Below are positions 1 through 7,546 of a stretch of 64,000 nt of DNA, in pieces. The translations under genes were made by a program, and so were the position numbers. Source of the stretch: Cytobacillus sp. FSL H8-0458 (lineage in GTDB: Bacteria > Bacillota > Bacilli > Bacillales > Cytobacillaceae); the NCBI RefSeq assembly GCF_038002165.1, contig NZ_JBBOBR010000001.1, positions 1,674,001-1,738,000 on the forward strand. The letters run 5' to 3'. The notes under the pieces are model-generated. The model was not told where the DNA came from. It did not search any database and saw only the letters and a list, made by a program, of their open reading frames with translations. Numbering within the stretch: the first letter of the stretch is position 1; each line of letters starts with the position of its first letter.

Positions 1-240
1 ACAATTGGCAGCCTTGCTGTATATCCGGAATATTTAAGCACGCGCATGTTGCCTGCTCTTCCCTTTACCAAGACCGAAGCAGTTAAAATGTATGGAGATG
101 CTGACAAGACAAAAACGGTAACTTGCTACGAATCAGCCATGTGTGAAGAGTTAACCTACCAGCTTGATCATTTCGAACTCAAAGTCCGGATTGACAGGGA
201 TCAAACCACTGTTCAGTTTTTGGAAATAACTTATCGTTAA
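1..240 (+). CDS. Hypothetical protein, C-terminal part (cut by window edge)
   Basis: The reading frame is open from the first base and stops at 238-240, so this is the last 79 codons of a longer gene. The visible part is soluble, rich in Lys, Thr and Glu, has two Cys about eight residues apart (TCYESAMCEE), and ends in alternating beta-like segments. An internal ATG at 46 has no ribosome site, so it is unlikely to be the real start. I do not recognise the family. Confidence 0.55.
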   Translation, partial: TIGSLAVYPEYLSTRMLPALPFTKTEAVKMYGDADKTKTVTCYESAMCEELTYQLDHFELKVRIDRDQTTVQFLEITYR

Positions 241-283
241 TGACACAGGGCCTTCATAAGGAAAGAAGGACGTGACACCTGAC

Positions 284-318
284 AAAAAAACCGGCTCCAA
301 TTAGTGTTTTGGAGCCGG
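284..318 (-). terminator. Rho-independent terminator of the 301-2588 operon
   Basis: A 9-10 bp GC-rich stem (CCGGCTCCA against TGGAGCCGG) is followed on the minus strand by seven T (284-290). The stop codon of the membrane protein lies in the loop. Confidence 0.85.
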
Positions 319-798
319 ATTCTTTTGCTTTTCCGAAGATTTACTTATCACACCCATTATTCCCCGTGTCAGAAGGAAGGTCGCCATGATAGATATAAAG
401 CTATAATAGGAATTCCATGATTTTTTATACTTGATTAACTGTGTGTGTTTTTCAAGAAAATGTTCGGCAATTGCCGATGGAATACTAAAGATCAAGGACT
501 TCAGCAGGATACCCTTTAGTCCGCTATTTCTGGTCTGCTGGTTAAAATAAACACACGTAATCGGAAAAATAATATAGCTGAATAGTACACTGACGTCAAA
601 AGTTTTAAACAAATTAACCGGGTACTTGAGATATCCTTTTCGCACTAAGAGATTGTCTAAAAAGGTGGCAATATAGCTTTTCAAAAAGAACACGATAAGC
701 CAGTCTTTTATAGGGGGCTTTCTGACCAGATGGAAAAAAGCCCCGATACCGAACATAAACAGGCTGCGCAGCAGATTTCGTTCAAACTTTCGTCCCAA
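301..798 (-). CDS. Small integral membrane protein (CBO0543-like)
   Basis: About 165 residues with four to five hydrophobic segments and basic loops. It resembles the CBO0543-type family of uncharacterised Bacillus membrane proteins, but I am not certain of that assignment. The frame is open up to a TTG at 873, inside the upstream dehydrogenase, but that codon has GAGGA touching it. AAAGGAG at 808-814 is 9 nt before the TTG at 798 and 3 nt before one at 804, so I chose 798. It is the last gene of a minus-strand run from the CotF pair through the alcohol dehydrogenase. Confidence 0.7.
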   Translation of the reverse strand: MGRKFERNLLRSLFMFGIGAFFHLVRKPPIKDWLIVFFLKSYIATFLDNLLVRKGYLKYPVNLFKTFDVSVLFSYIIFPITCVYFNQQTRNSGLKGILLKSLIFSIPSAIAEHFLEKHTQLIKYKKSWNSYYSFISIMATFLLTRGIMGVISKSSEKQKNPAPKH

Positions 799-845
799 TT
801 GCAATTTCTCCTTTGTAACCGGGCATTGCTTTAAAAGGAATCGAG

Positions 846-1982
846 TTAAGGCTTTAATATAACTTTTATGCAATCCTCGGTTTTCGTATCAAATGCTTCG
901 TAGCCATGCTTCGCATCATCCAGCGGCAAAACATGGGTGACAATATCGCTTGGATCGAATTTGCCTTCAGCAATCATGTTATACAAATAAGGCATATATG
1001 GAATGACCGGGGCCTGACCGGAACGTATATTGACATTTCGTTCAAAAATGTCACCTAAAGGAAAAGCGTTGTAACGCATGCCATACACGCCTGTTATTTG
1101 AATGGTGCCTCCTTTGCGCACAGCCTGGGTCGCCATTACGATTGCGCCCATCGATCCACCCTGCAGCTTTAATCCTGTTGCCAGGAATTCCATCGGAGTC
1201 ATTTTCCCATCCATGCCGACACAGTCGATTACAACATCGGCGCCGCCTTTAGTGATTTCCTTAATGTATTCCCCCGCATTTTTTGTCTGTTCAAAATTGA
1301 TGATTTCCACTTTATTGGTCCGTTTTGCATGCTGCAGCCGATAATCAATGTAATCAATAGCAATGACCCGCTTGGCACCCTTCAACCATGCAAATTTTTG
1401 CACCAATAGGCCAACCGGGCCGCAGCCAAGGACCACAACGGTATCACCGTCTTTAACTCCGGCATTGTCTACAGACCAATAGGCTGTAGGAACAACATCG
1501 GCAATCAGCACTAATTTCTCATCTTCCACTTCCGAGTTCTCAGGGATTTTAAATGGTGTGAAGTTTCCATAAGGCACCCGCATATATTCCGCCTGGCCGC
1601 CCGGGTATCCGCCAGTCGTCTCAGAATATCCGAAGAAGCCGCCCATTTCTCCGTGCGGATTAGAATTGTCACATTGGCTCGTTAAGTCCGTTTTACAATA
1701 AATGCATTCACCGCAGCTGACATTAAAAGGGATAATTACACGGTCCCCTTTTTTTAGATTCTTCACTTCAGGTCCTGCTTCTTCGACGATTCCCATTGGT
1801 TCATGCCCGATAATGTAGTTTTCATAAGTATTCGGAATCATGCCGTGGATTAAATGTAAGTCAGATCCGCAAATCGCCGTAGTGGTTACCTTTATGATGA
1901 TATCATCAGCTTTTTCAATCTTAGGGGCCTCAACTTCTTTAACGGCCACATCTTTAATGCCCTGATATGTAACAGCCTTCAT
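846..1982 (-). CDS. Zinc-dependent alcohol dehydrogenase, formaldehyde-dehydrogenase-like
   Basis: A 378-residue medium-chain dehydrogenase. The catalytic zinc site is seen as ICGSDLH (Cys38) and GHEPMG. The structural zinc loop has four Cys (CGECIYC followed by KTDLTSQC). The Rossmann motif is VVVLGCGPVGLL. The long C-terminal insertion is like that of glutathione-independent formaldehyde dehydrogenases (FdhA type), so the expected reaction is NAD-linked oxidation of an alcohol or aldehyde; the substrate cannot be read from sequence. AGGAGGT precedes the ATG. It lies 19 nt downstream of a CotF-type gene and is probably co-transcribed with it. Confidence 0.88.
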   Translation of the reverse strand: MKAVTYQGIKDVAVKEVEAPKIEKADDIIIKVTTTAICGSDLHLIHGMIPNTYENYIIGHEPMGIVEEAGPEVKNLKKGDRVIIPFNVSCGECIYCKTDLTSQCDNSNPHGEMGGFFGYSETTGGYPGGQAEYMRVPYGNFTPFKIPENSEVEDEKLVLIADVVPTAYWSVDNAGVKDGDTVVVLGCGPVGLLVQKFAWLKGAKRVIAIDYIDYRLQHAKRTNKVEIINFEQTKNAGEYIKEITKGGADVVIDCVGMDGKMTPMEFLATGLKLQGGSMGAIVMATQAVRKGGTIQITGVYGMRYNAFPLGDIFERNVNIRSGQAPVIPYMPYLYNMIAEGKFDPSDIVTHVLPLDDAKHGYEAFDTKTEDCIKVILKP

Positions 1983-2001
1983 GCCGGATTACCTCCTATC
2001 A

Positions 2002-2364
2002 TTATTTTTCCGGTGTGGCAAAAGTGCCAAGCCGGTCAGTATCCGCTGGAAACAGCTCCATATTTCCAATAGCAATGGCCATATCAGCGGATTTTATATC
2101 CAGCTCTATTTGTTTTCCGATATCACGCGGATAAATCCAGCCTTTTTTTAACATTAGTTCTGTAACTTCGCCATGCAAATCGATGGCTTGTTCCATTTGT
2201 CTGTAAAAAGCTTTCCGTAACTCGGGACTTGCTGTTTCGGTCAATGAAACGGCATAATAGCGAATTCCTGTTTTAATGCGCAAAAGAAATTCCAGTGCAA
2301 AGGTGTTATCAGCCATTTTTGGCATTCCTTCAGCATATTTCGGATCGAGATAATCCTGATTCAT
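2002..2364 (-). CDS. Spore coat protein, CotF family
   Basis: This 120-residue all-helical protein has the CotF-type ferritin-like fold: two long helices with LLRIKTGIRYYAVSLTE and FYRQMEQAIDLHGEVTELM, then a GWIYP(R/H) turn. It is homologous to the protein at 2939-3241, which has KAGIRNIAFALTES and TYYPHN at the same places. CotF-type proteins are found in the spore coat. It is 14 nt downstream of the 69-residue partner gene, forming one of two divergent pairs. Confidence 0.85.
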   Translation of the reverse strand: MNQDYLDPKYAEGMPKMADNTFALEFLLRIKTGIRYYAVSLTETASPELRKAFYRQMEQAIDLHGEVTELMLKKGWIYPRDIGKQIELDIKSADMAIAIGNMELFPADTDRLGTFATPEK

Positions 2365-2378
2365 TTATTTCCACCGCC

Positions 2379-2588
2379 TTAAGAGAGAGTTTTTGCTTTC
2401 TTGTAAAGTTCCTTTAATTCCTGGATCGCTTGAATCGACTGTTCCACATCTTTTTCAAGCAATTTTTTTAAATCGTTATCAAAGCAAATGCCTATTACCA
2501 TTTTTGACTTCAGCAGGCAATCTGTTTTAAAGTTCAGCATTTCATGTGTTTCCATCGTTTCATGGTAGCCAAGGCCTAACCCGTCCAT
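2379..2588 (-). CDS. Small CotF-associated coat protein
   Basis: 69 residues starting MDGLGLGYHETMETHEMLNF. The open frame extends to 2678, but AAAGGAGGA sits about 8 nt before the ATG at 2588, which makes that the start. The protein has the same length and a similar N-terminus to the divergent gene at 2737 (GMHETLELHELLVFKN). It is a helical half-domain of the coat/ferritin-like type. It heads the minus-strand run 2588 to 301. Confidence 0.8.
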   Translation of the reverse strand: MDGLGLGYHETMETHEMLNFKTDCLLKSKMVIGICFDNDLKKLLEKDVEQSIQAIQELKELYKKAKTLS

Positions 2589-2736
2589 TAGATTCGTCCT
2601 CCTTTTTAAAGTTAATGTTTCTTGTTTGACCGGCTTTATGCGGAATTCACAGATGCTGGCAATTGAAATAACTACCAATAGTTACTGAAGAGGGAAATGA
2701 GCAAAATGAAACTATAACCTTAATGGGGGGATTTTT

Positions 2737-2946
2737 ATGATGAATGAACTGGGAATGCATGAAACATTGGAGCTTCATGAGCTTCTGGTGTTTAAAAATT
2801 TGTGTCTCACCAAGTCGGTGGCCATGAGCGGGCTTGTTCAGGATCCGACTTTAAAAACGATATTGCAGGACAGTGAGGCAGGGGATGTGAAATTCATACA
2901 GGAGATGCAAAGCATTCTGAGAAGGAGGCACGGATTTGATGAATAG
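2737..2946 (+). CDS. Small CotF-associated coat protein
   Basis: 69 residues, paralogous to 2379-2588: both have HETxExHExLxFK near the N-terminus followed by a second helix rich in Leu and Gln. GGGGG precedes tandem ATG codons at 2737 and 2740. It ends inside the next gene, so the two are translationally coupled. Confidence 0.78.
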   Translation: MMNELGMHETLELHELLVFKNLCLTKSVAMSGLVQDPTLKTILQDSEAGDVKFIQEMQSILRRRHGFDE

Positions 2947-3241
2947 TTTCTTGAAAAATTTAATGGGGATGGGCGGAATGTCTGATCAGGTCATTGCAAC
3001 GGACTTTTTAATTTCTGCTAAAGCAGGCATCCGGAATATTGCATTTGCCCTTACAGAGAGCGGATCTCCTGAAGTAAGAGGAATTTTAAGGGAGCAGTTA
3101 AGAATTGCGGTTGATACTCATGAGAAGATAACTAATTACATGATCAGCAGGGGGACTTATTATCCGCATAATTTGAAAAAGCAGCTGGAAACGGATATGA
3201 AAATTACTGAAACCGCATTGAAGCTCAGTGAAAAGAGTTAG
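2939..3241 (+). CDS. Spore coat protein, CotF family
   Basis: 100 residues, paralogous to the protein at 2002-2364. The CotF-like signatures are LISAKAGIRNIAFALTESGSPE, in two blocks, and the TYYPHNLKKQLE turn. Start choice: a TTG at 2936 is also in frame, but GGAGG at 2924-2928 is better spaced (10 nt) for the ATG at 2939. The gene overlaps its 69-residue partner by 8 nt. Together with the minus-strand pair it makes a mirrored duplication around a 148-nt divergent promoter region. Confidence 0.82.
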   Translation: MNSFLKNLMGMGGMSDQVIATDFLISAKAGIRNIAFALTESGSPEVRGILREQLRIAVDTHEKITNYMISRGTYYPHNLKKQLETDMKITETALKLSEKS

Positions 3242-3267
3242 TAGGTCCGGATAGGAAAAAACTTCTA

Positions 3268-3296
3268 TTGAAACACCTTGTAAATTATATTATTAT
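3268..3296 (+). promoter_or_regulatory. SigA-type promoter of structured RNA copy 1
   Basis: TTGAAA (3268-3273), a 17-nt spacer and TATTAT (3291-3296). Copy 2 has the same arrangement (TTGAAA, 17 nt, TAATAT) although the spacer sequence differs, so the promoter elements appear conserved. Confidence 0.7.
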
Positions 3297-3302
3297 AATA
3301 AA

Positions 3303-3540
3303 ACAAGCTGCATTGTACGTAATCATACTAAAGTTTTAACCTTTAAGCTGAAATAGGGAGTTTAACATCGGAACAGGAATGACAAGCCTCGTCTATATGA
3401 CAAGGAGGACAGGCAGGAATGTTTCTGCGAACACCCACTTTGAGGAGTGGTGGTTTAAAACTTTCTTATACCAGTTACGGCAAGAGCGGCTACATACTTA
3501 TGTTATCAAACCAGTTTCCAATCGGGGGCTGGTTTTTTTA
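3303..3540 (+). ncRNA. Structured non-coding RNA candidate, copy 1
   Basis: This stretch matches 32303-32539 closely, including about 79 nt with no difference (from GTCTATATGACAAGGAGG to the end of the AAAACTTT arm). Long-range pairing is clear: AAAGTTTTAACC (3330-3341) pairs with GGTTTAAAACTTT (3452-3464), and GCTGCATTG (3307-3315) faces GCAAGAGCGGC (3480-3490). Inside are hairpins CCTCGTC/GAC..GAGG, GCAGG/TTCTGC and CCACT/AGTGG. It ends in an intrinsic terminator (AACCAG, CTGGTT, T7; about 3508-3538). The ORFs across it are not conserved. I cannot name the family; a 6S-like RNA is one alternative, because of the long imperfect duplex. Confidence 0.75.
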
Positions 3541-3599
3541 TTCTAAGAGAAAACCCCGTTCCGGAATGAAACATAAGAAAAAGAGCTGTCTTTGCAGCT

Positions 3600-3875
3600 C
3601 TATCTCCCTTTTACCCCATACAGAATGCAGCCAACCCCGCAGAGCACCCATAATATCTTGCTTAGTGAAACTTTATCAGCCATTCCGGTCAATCCAATCA
3701 CTGTTGTCAAGAGAAGCACAGGCGGTCCAATAAGGGCCAGTGAACTATTCATAATCAATGCCTTTTCAATATCATTCATTTTTAAGATTAATAGCGCAAC
3801 AAAAATTTCAATGCTTCCGGAAATAAGCCGCAGAATGGCCATGCCGAGGATCGCTTTATCAAGGAACAGAAACAT
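3600..3875 (-). CDS. YqhV-like small membrane protein (DUF2619 type)
   Basis: 91 residues with three hydrophobic helices. The pattern DKAILGMAILRLISGSIEIF, then ALLILKMNDIEKALIMNS, resembles Bacillus YqhV, whose role is unknown to me. GTG at 3878 and ATG at 3875 are both possible; AGGAGG is 6 nt before the ATG and only 3 nt before the GTG, so the ATG was chosen. It is a lone gene facing the RNA copy. Confidence 0.7.
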   Translation of the reverse strand: MFLFLDKAILGMAILRLISGSIEIFVALLILKMNDIEKALIMNSSLALIGPPVLLLTTVIGLTGMADKVSLSKILWVLCGVGCILYGVKGR

Positions 3876-3878
3876 CAC

Positions 3879-4218
3879 TTACCTCCTAAACCTTCTTGTC
3901 GTCATTATATGAGAGCTGACCGAAATGAAGGACAAGTTTTCAAAACAAAATGTTTAATAAGTGTTACAAAAATTACAAATAGCAAGATTGGATGTTTTTC
4001 CAGAGTCCTTAGGATGCGTCTAGAAGTATTTCTCTTTGCTTAAAGACTTAAGTATTTTTTAGACTATAAAACTTAAAAATACCCGCTTGCAGGATCTCTA
4101 AATGGAAGAATAATGTAAAATCAGCCGAGCGCTTTTACTTAAATAATTTATTCTTAACGCTGCCGTAATCCTTTTCCATAAGGGATTAAGTAAAATAAAA
4201 GAAAGGGGGGAGATGGCT
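3879..4218. other. Intergenic region, no gene seen
   Basis: This is AT-rich sequence between a minus-strand gene and the methyltransferase. I see a weak hairpin (AATCC/GGGATT near 4168-4190) and the GGGGGG ribosome site, but no convincing ORF, operator or repeat. Confidence 0.4.
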
Positions 4219-4917
4219 ATGGAAAAAGCTATTTTACATCATCATGATGTATTTGAAATGCTGGATGGATTGTTAAGAGAACCAAAATTATTCTGGGAAA
4301 ACTTCTATGAAGACCGGGACAAAGAGATTCCATTTTTCAAAGCAAAAGGGCCGGATGAAAACCTGTCTGAGTATGTTCTAAATGGTCTGCAGGCGGGGAA
4401 GGTCCTGGAAATTGGATGCGGCCCGGGGAGGAATGCCATTTTTCTGGCGAAGAATGGGTCGCAAGTGGATGCTATCGATTTTTCCGAAAGGGCGATCAAA
4501 TGGGCAGGTGAAAGAGCAAATGAAGCACAGGTGAAAATTAATTTTGAATGTATATCTCTATTCGACTTTAATTTTAAACCTCAAAGTTATGATTTTATTT
4601 ATGACAGCGGCATGTTTCATCACCTTCCGCCACACAGAAGGCTTACATACCTGGAAATAATTAAAGCGGCACTCAAGCCTGGAGGGAAATTTGGGCTGGT
4701 ATGCTTTAATCCGGATGGAGCACTTCCCACGCCGGACTGGGAGGTTTATCGCATCGGAAGCTTAAAGGGTGGCATCGGTTATACAGAAGAACGATTGAAA
4801 TCAGTCTTTCAAGATGACTTTCATTTTCTGGAGCTTAGAATGATGAAAAAAATTCAGCAGCCCAGCGATCTATTTGGCGAAGATTTTTTATGGGCGTGCT
4901 TGATGAGCTTAAAATAA
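4219..4917 (+). CDS. Class I SAM-dependent methyltransferase
   Basis: 232 residues. The SAM-binding motif I is VLEIGCGPGRNAIFLA; the acidic end of the second strand is VDAIDFSERAI; the post-motif region is FDFIYDSGMFHHLPPHRRL. It is a soluble methyltransferase of unknown small-molecule substrate. ATG 4213 is only 2 nt from the GGGGGG ribosome site, while ATG 4219 is 8 nt away, so the later start is preferred. It is followed after 15 nt by the GrpB-family gene, probably in one transcript. Confidence 0.85.
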   Translation: MEKAILHHHDVFEMLDGLLREPKLFWENFYEDRDKEIPFFKAKGPDENLSEYVLNGLQAGKVLEIGCGPGRNAIFLAKNGSQVDAIDFSERAIKWAGERANEAQVKINFECISLFDFNFKPQSYDFIYDSGMFHHLPPHRRLTYLEIIKAALKPGGKFGLVCFNPDGALPTPDWEVYRIGSLKGGIGYTEERLKSVFQDDFHFLELRMMKKIQQPSDLFGEDFLWACLMSLK

Positions 4918-4932
4918 ATTCAGGAGGAGAAC

Positions 4933-5460
4933 ATGACAAGGAAAGTGATTATTACCGCCTATAATCCTGACTGGCCATCCAGATTTCAAAGGGAGAAAAA
5001 ACCCATCATGGCCATTTTTAAGGATGAGATACTGAACATTCACCATATAGGGAGCAGCTCGATACCAGGTCTGGCAGCAAAGCCGGTCATTGATATATTG
5101 CCTGTCGTAATAGATATTGAGCGGGTTAATCACTTCAACGGGGAAATGGCTGCACTTGGTTATGAACCCCATGGTGAAAATGGACTGCCTGGCCGGCGGT
5201 ATTTTCAGAAAGGAGGAAATCTGCGGACACATCATATCCATATTTATGAAAAAGGGAATCCTGCTATCACACGCCATCTTGCATTTCGTGATTACCTAAG
5301 GGAAAACGGAGAAGACGCAAAACAATATGGAACCTTAAAATTGGAGTTAGCGAAACAGTTTCCTTTTGACATTAATTCTTATATAAAAGGGAAGGAAGCA
5401 CTTGTGCAGGAAATTGAGATGAGGGCGATGGAGTGGTACAAAAAGAGGCATGCATTTTAG
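4933..5460 (+). CDS. GrpB family nucleotidyltransferase-like protein
   Basis: 175 residues with the GrpB/UPF0157 signature: N-terminal YNPDWPSRFQREK, then HHIGSSSIPGLAAKPVIDIL (a GSxxx DxxD-type nucleotidyltransferase core), then RHLAFRDYLR. Family members resemble nucleotidyltransferases, but their targets are unknown. AGGAGGA lies before the ATG. The 15-nt gap to the methyltransferase suggests an operon. Confidence 0.88.
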   Translation: MTRKVIITAYNPDWPSRFQREKKPIMAIFKDEILNIHHIGSSSIPGLAAKPVIDILPVVIDIERVNHFNGEMAALGYEPHGENGLPGRRYFQKGGNLRTHHIHIYEKGNPAITRHLAFRDYLRENGEDAKQYGTLKLELAKQFPFDINSYIKGKEALVQEIEMRAMEWYKKRHAF

Positions 5461-5517
5461 TTAGTTAAATTAATCTTATGCCGTCATCGTACTGAAACAG
5501 AGTCATAACGGGGTCAA

Positions 5518-5835
5518 CTCGGCTCACAGAAATGAAAAATGAGGGTTCTCAGAGTCCGAACCTGGCTTAACTTCGGACACAGAAAGTGGAAATGGGGTTC
5601 TCAGAGTCCGAACTTGGTTCAACTTCGGACACAGAAGTGAGAAATTGCGCACGCAGAGTCCGAACTTGGCTTTACTTCGGACACAGAAAGTGGAAATGGG
5701 GTTCGCAGAGTCTGAACTTGGTTCAACTTCGGACACAGAAGTGAGAAATGGCAATCTTAGAGTCAGAACCAGCCTCAACTTCCGACACAGAAATGAGAAA
5801 CCGCTCTCTTAGAGTCCGAATCCGCCTCATCTTCG
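5518..5835. repeat. Tandem hairpin repeats, about 52-nt unit (family A, array 1)
   Basis: About six units. The conserved core is GAGTCCGAAC, a spacer of about 11 nt, then TTCGGACACAGAA, followed by a variable GA-rich tail. GTCCGAA and TTCGGAC are inverted repeats, so each unit can fold into a 7-bp hairpin. Units are degenerate and alternate between two tail types. The same core recurs at 47408-47580. The reverse ORF across it is low-complexity and not a gene. Confidence 0.85.
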
Positions 5836-5865
5836 AACCAAAACACCGCCTCTTATAAAATAAAA

Positions 5866-5897
5866 AACCAGTGTCCGCCTCGGGACACTGGTTTTCA
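5866..5897 (-). terminator. Terminator of nagP
   Basis: AAAACCAGTGTCC and GGGACACTGGTTTT form a perfect 13-bp stem with a 5-nt loop, just after the nagP stop on the minus strand. A-rich sequence at 5857-5866 gives the T-run on the minus strand. Confidence 0.85.
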
Positions 5898-5902
5898 GTC
5901 AA

Positions 5903-7279
5903 TTACTTCTTTATTTTCTTCATCTCATCTGCAACAAACTCAACGTCTGTTCCAACTATGATCTGCAGATTTGTCTTGCTTAATTTCATGATCCCTTTAG
6001 CACCATGTGCTTTCAGTGCGCTTTCCTTCACTTTTTCCATATCAGCAATGTTTAAGCGCAGGCGTGTCGCACAGTTATCAATAGAAGTGATGTTGTCAGT
6101 ACCGCCAATATCTTTAATAAAATGGCTGGCCATGACTTCGTACTTGTTGTTGCCGGTTGAGACATGTTCTTCTTCATCTTCCACGATATCTTCGTCCTCT
6201 TCACGGCCAGGCGTTTTCAGATCTAATGCTTTGATGAGAGCATAGAAGATAACGAAATACAGAATAGCGTAGATAACGCCAATTCCCAATAGCAGCAGCG
6301 GCTTTTCAGCGATATTAAAGTTCAGGGCAAAATCGAGTGCGCCTGCTGAGAATGTGAAGCCATCGCGGATGCCCAGTAAGGATGTTACCCACATGGAAAC
6401 CCCTGTTAAGATGGCATGCACTCCATATAATAGAGGTGCAATAAACATAAAGGAGAACTCGATCGGCTCTGTAATTCCAGTCAGGAATGAAGTCAGGGCA
6501 AGACCGATGAACATTCCTGATACTGCTTTTCTTTTTTCAGGCTTGGCAGTCGCAATGATCGCAAACGCGGCAGCAGGCAGACCGAACATCATCACAGGGA
6601 AGAATCCAGTCATGTAAGCTCCTGCTGACGGATCTCCTGCGAAGAAGCGGGCAATATCACCATTAACTCCTTCAAATTCGCCGAACTGGAACCAGAATAA
6701 ACTGTTCAACACATGATGCAGACCCAATGGAATTAAAAGGCGGTTCATGAAGCCGAATAGTCCGGAACCTAAAGCGCCAAGACCAATAATCCAGTTGCCC
6801 AGTGCATCGATCGCACCCTGGATTGGAGGCCAGGCAAAACCGGCGATTGCAGCTAGAAGAATCATGGTGACGGAAGTAATTATCGGAACGAAGCGGCGTC
6901 CGCTAAAGAATCCGAGCCAATCCGGAAGTTTGATATCATGGAAGCGGTTATATAATAATCCGGCAATAATACCGGCAATAATACCGCCAAGTACTCCCAT
7001 ATTTATATTTTCATCGATGGCAATTGCCCCTTCGGTCAGTACCAGAAAACCGATGGCGCCTGAAAGGGCAGCTGCCCCATTATTATCCTTCGCAAATCCC
7101 ATCGCAACCCCGATGGCAAAAATAAGTGCAAGGTTCGCGAAAATGGCATTGCCGGCATTGGCGATGAACGGAATACCCAATAAATCATCCTGTCCAAAGC
7201 GGAGCAGAAGACCAGCGGCAGGCAGGACGGCAATCGGAAGCATTAAAGCCTTACCAATTCTCTGTAGGAATCCTAACAT
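5903..7279 (-). CDS. nagP: PTS N-acetylglucosamine transporter, EIICB (NagP)
   Basis: 458 residues. Residues 1 to about 355 are a hydrophobic EIIC domain of the glucose/GlcNAc family (GLLLRFGQDDLLG, GLHHVLNSLFW, FLTGITEPIEFSFMF). A charged linker rich in Glu and Asp follows. The C-terminal 80 residues are an EIIB domain with the phosphorylated Cys in DNCATRLRL. There is no EIIA domain, so it must use EIIA from another protein, as Bacillus NagP does. It imports GlcNAc as GlcNAc-6-phosphate. It is divergent from nagB, with operators in between. Confidence 0.92.
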   Translation of the reverse strand: MLGFLQRIGKALMLPIAVLPAAGLLLRFGQDDLLGIPFIANAGNAIFANLALIFAIGVAMGFAKDNNGAAALSGAIGFLVLTEGAIAIDENINMGVLGGIIAGIIAGLLYNRFHDIKLPDWLGFFSGRRFVPIITSVTMILLAAIAGFAWPPIQGAIDALGNWIIGLGALGSGLFGFMNRLLIPLGLHHVLNSLFWFQFGEFEGVNGDIARFFAGDPSAGAYMTGFFPVMMFGLPAAAFAIIATAKPEKRKAVSGMFIGLALTSFLTGITEPIEFSFMFIAPLLYGVHAILTGVSMWVTSLLGIRDGFTFSAGALDFALNFNIAEKPLLLLGIGVIYAILYFVIFYALIKALDLKTPGREEDEDIVEDEEEHVSTGNNKYEVMASHFIKDIGGTDNITSIDNCATRLRLNIADMEKVKESALKAHGAKGIMKLSKTNLQIIVGTDVEFVADEMKKIKK

Positions 7280-7310
7280 ATTGATCTCTCCTTAAAAATA
7301 ATGAATAAGA

Positions 7311-7325
7311 AAGCGTTTTACTAAA
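7311..7325 (-). promoter_or_regulatory. Possible cre-like site in the nagP leader
   Basis: The sequence around GAAAGCGTTTTAC resembles a catabolite-responsive element with about three mismatches to TGWAANCGNTNWCA. It lies just downstream of the predicted nagP start, a usual position for CcpA repression. Confidence 0.35.
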
Positions 7326-7333
7326 CTGTCGTA

Positions 7334-7369
7334 ATCATACCAAAATATAAATATAGTTGTCTATACCAT
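7334..7369 (-). promoter_or_regulatory. nagP promoter with overlapping NagR-type operator
   Basis: On the minus strand TAGACA (7363-7358) and TATGAT (7339-7334) are 18 nt apart. The -35 box lies inside the palindrome TATAGTTGTCTATA (7352-7365), extended to TGGTATAGACAACT. The same sequence occurs inverted before nagB. It fits an operator for a GntR-family NagR/YvoA-type repressor; the regulator gene is not in the window. Confidence 0.7.
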
Positions 7370-7422
7370 TTTTAAAAGAAAAATTTATATACTTTTTAAA
7401 ATAAGGATTTATTAACGGTTAG

Positions 7423-7458
7423 ATTGGTATAGACAACTATACTTTTTAGTGTTACGAT
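7423..7458 (+). promoter_or_regulatory. nagB promoter with overlapping NagR-type operator
   Basis: ATTGGTATAGACAACTATAC (7423-7442) repeats the operator seen before nagP in the opposite orientation. It covers a -35 box TAGACA (7430-7435) that is 17 nt from TACGAT (7453-7458). The two divergent promoters thus carry the same operator in the same position. Confidence 0.72.
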
Positions 7459-7546
7459 ATGAAGTATAAATGGGTTTATTTTATTCCAATATTTTGCCTT
7501 CATTAGTGCAAATATATTCTTATTCAGCTTTTGCAGGGAGGAACTC

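Noticed and set aside
3419..3733. Coding frames across RNA copy 1
   Set aside because: The same sequence in copy 2 does not keep the frame. The regions run over the terminator and into the opposite gene.
5518..5835. CRISPR array
   Set aside because: Units are degenerate, the tails between cores also repeat, and there are no cas genes. The spacing does not give unique spacers.
6747..7295. 182-codon plus-strand frame
   Set aside because: Exact shadow of nagP on the opposite strand; Pro/Ile-rich translation with no motif.
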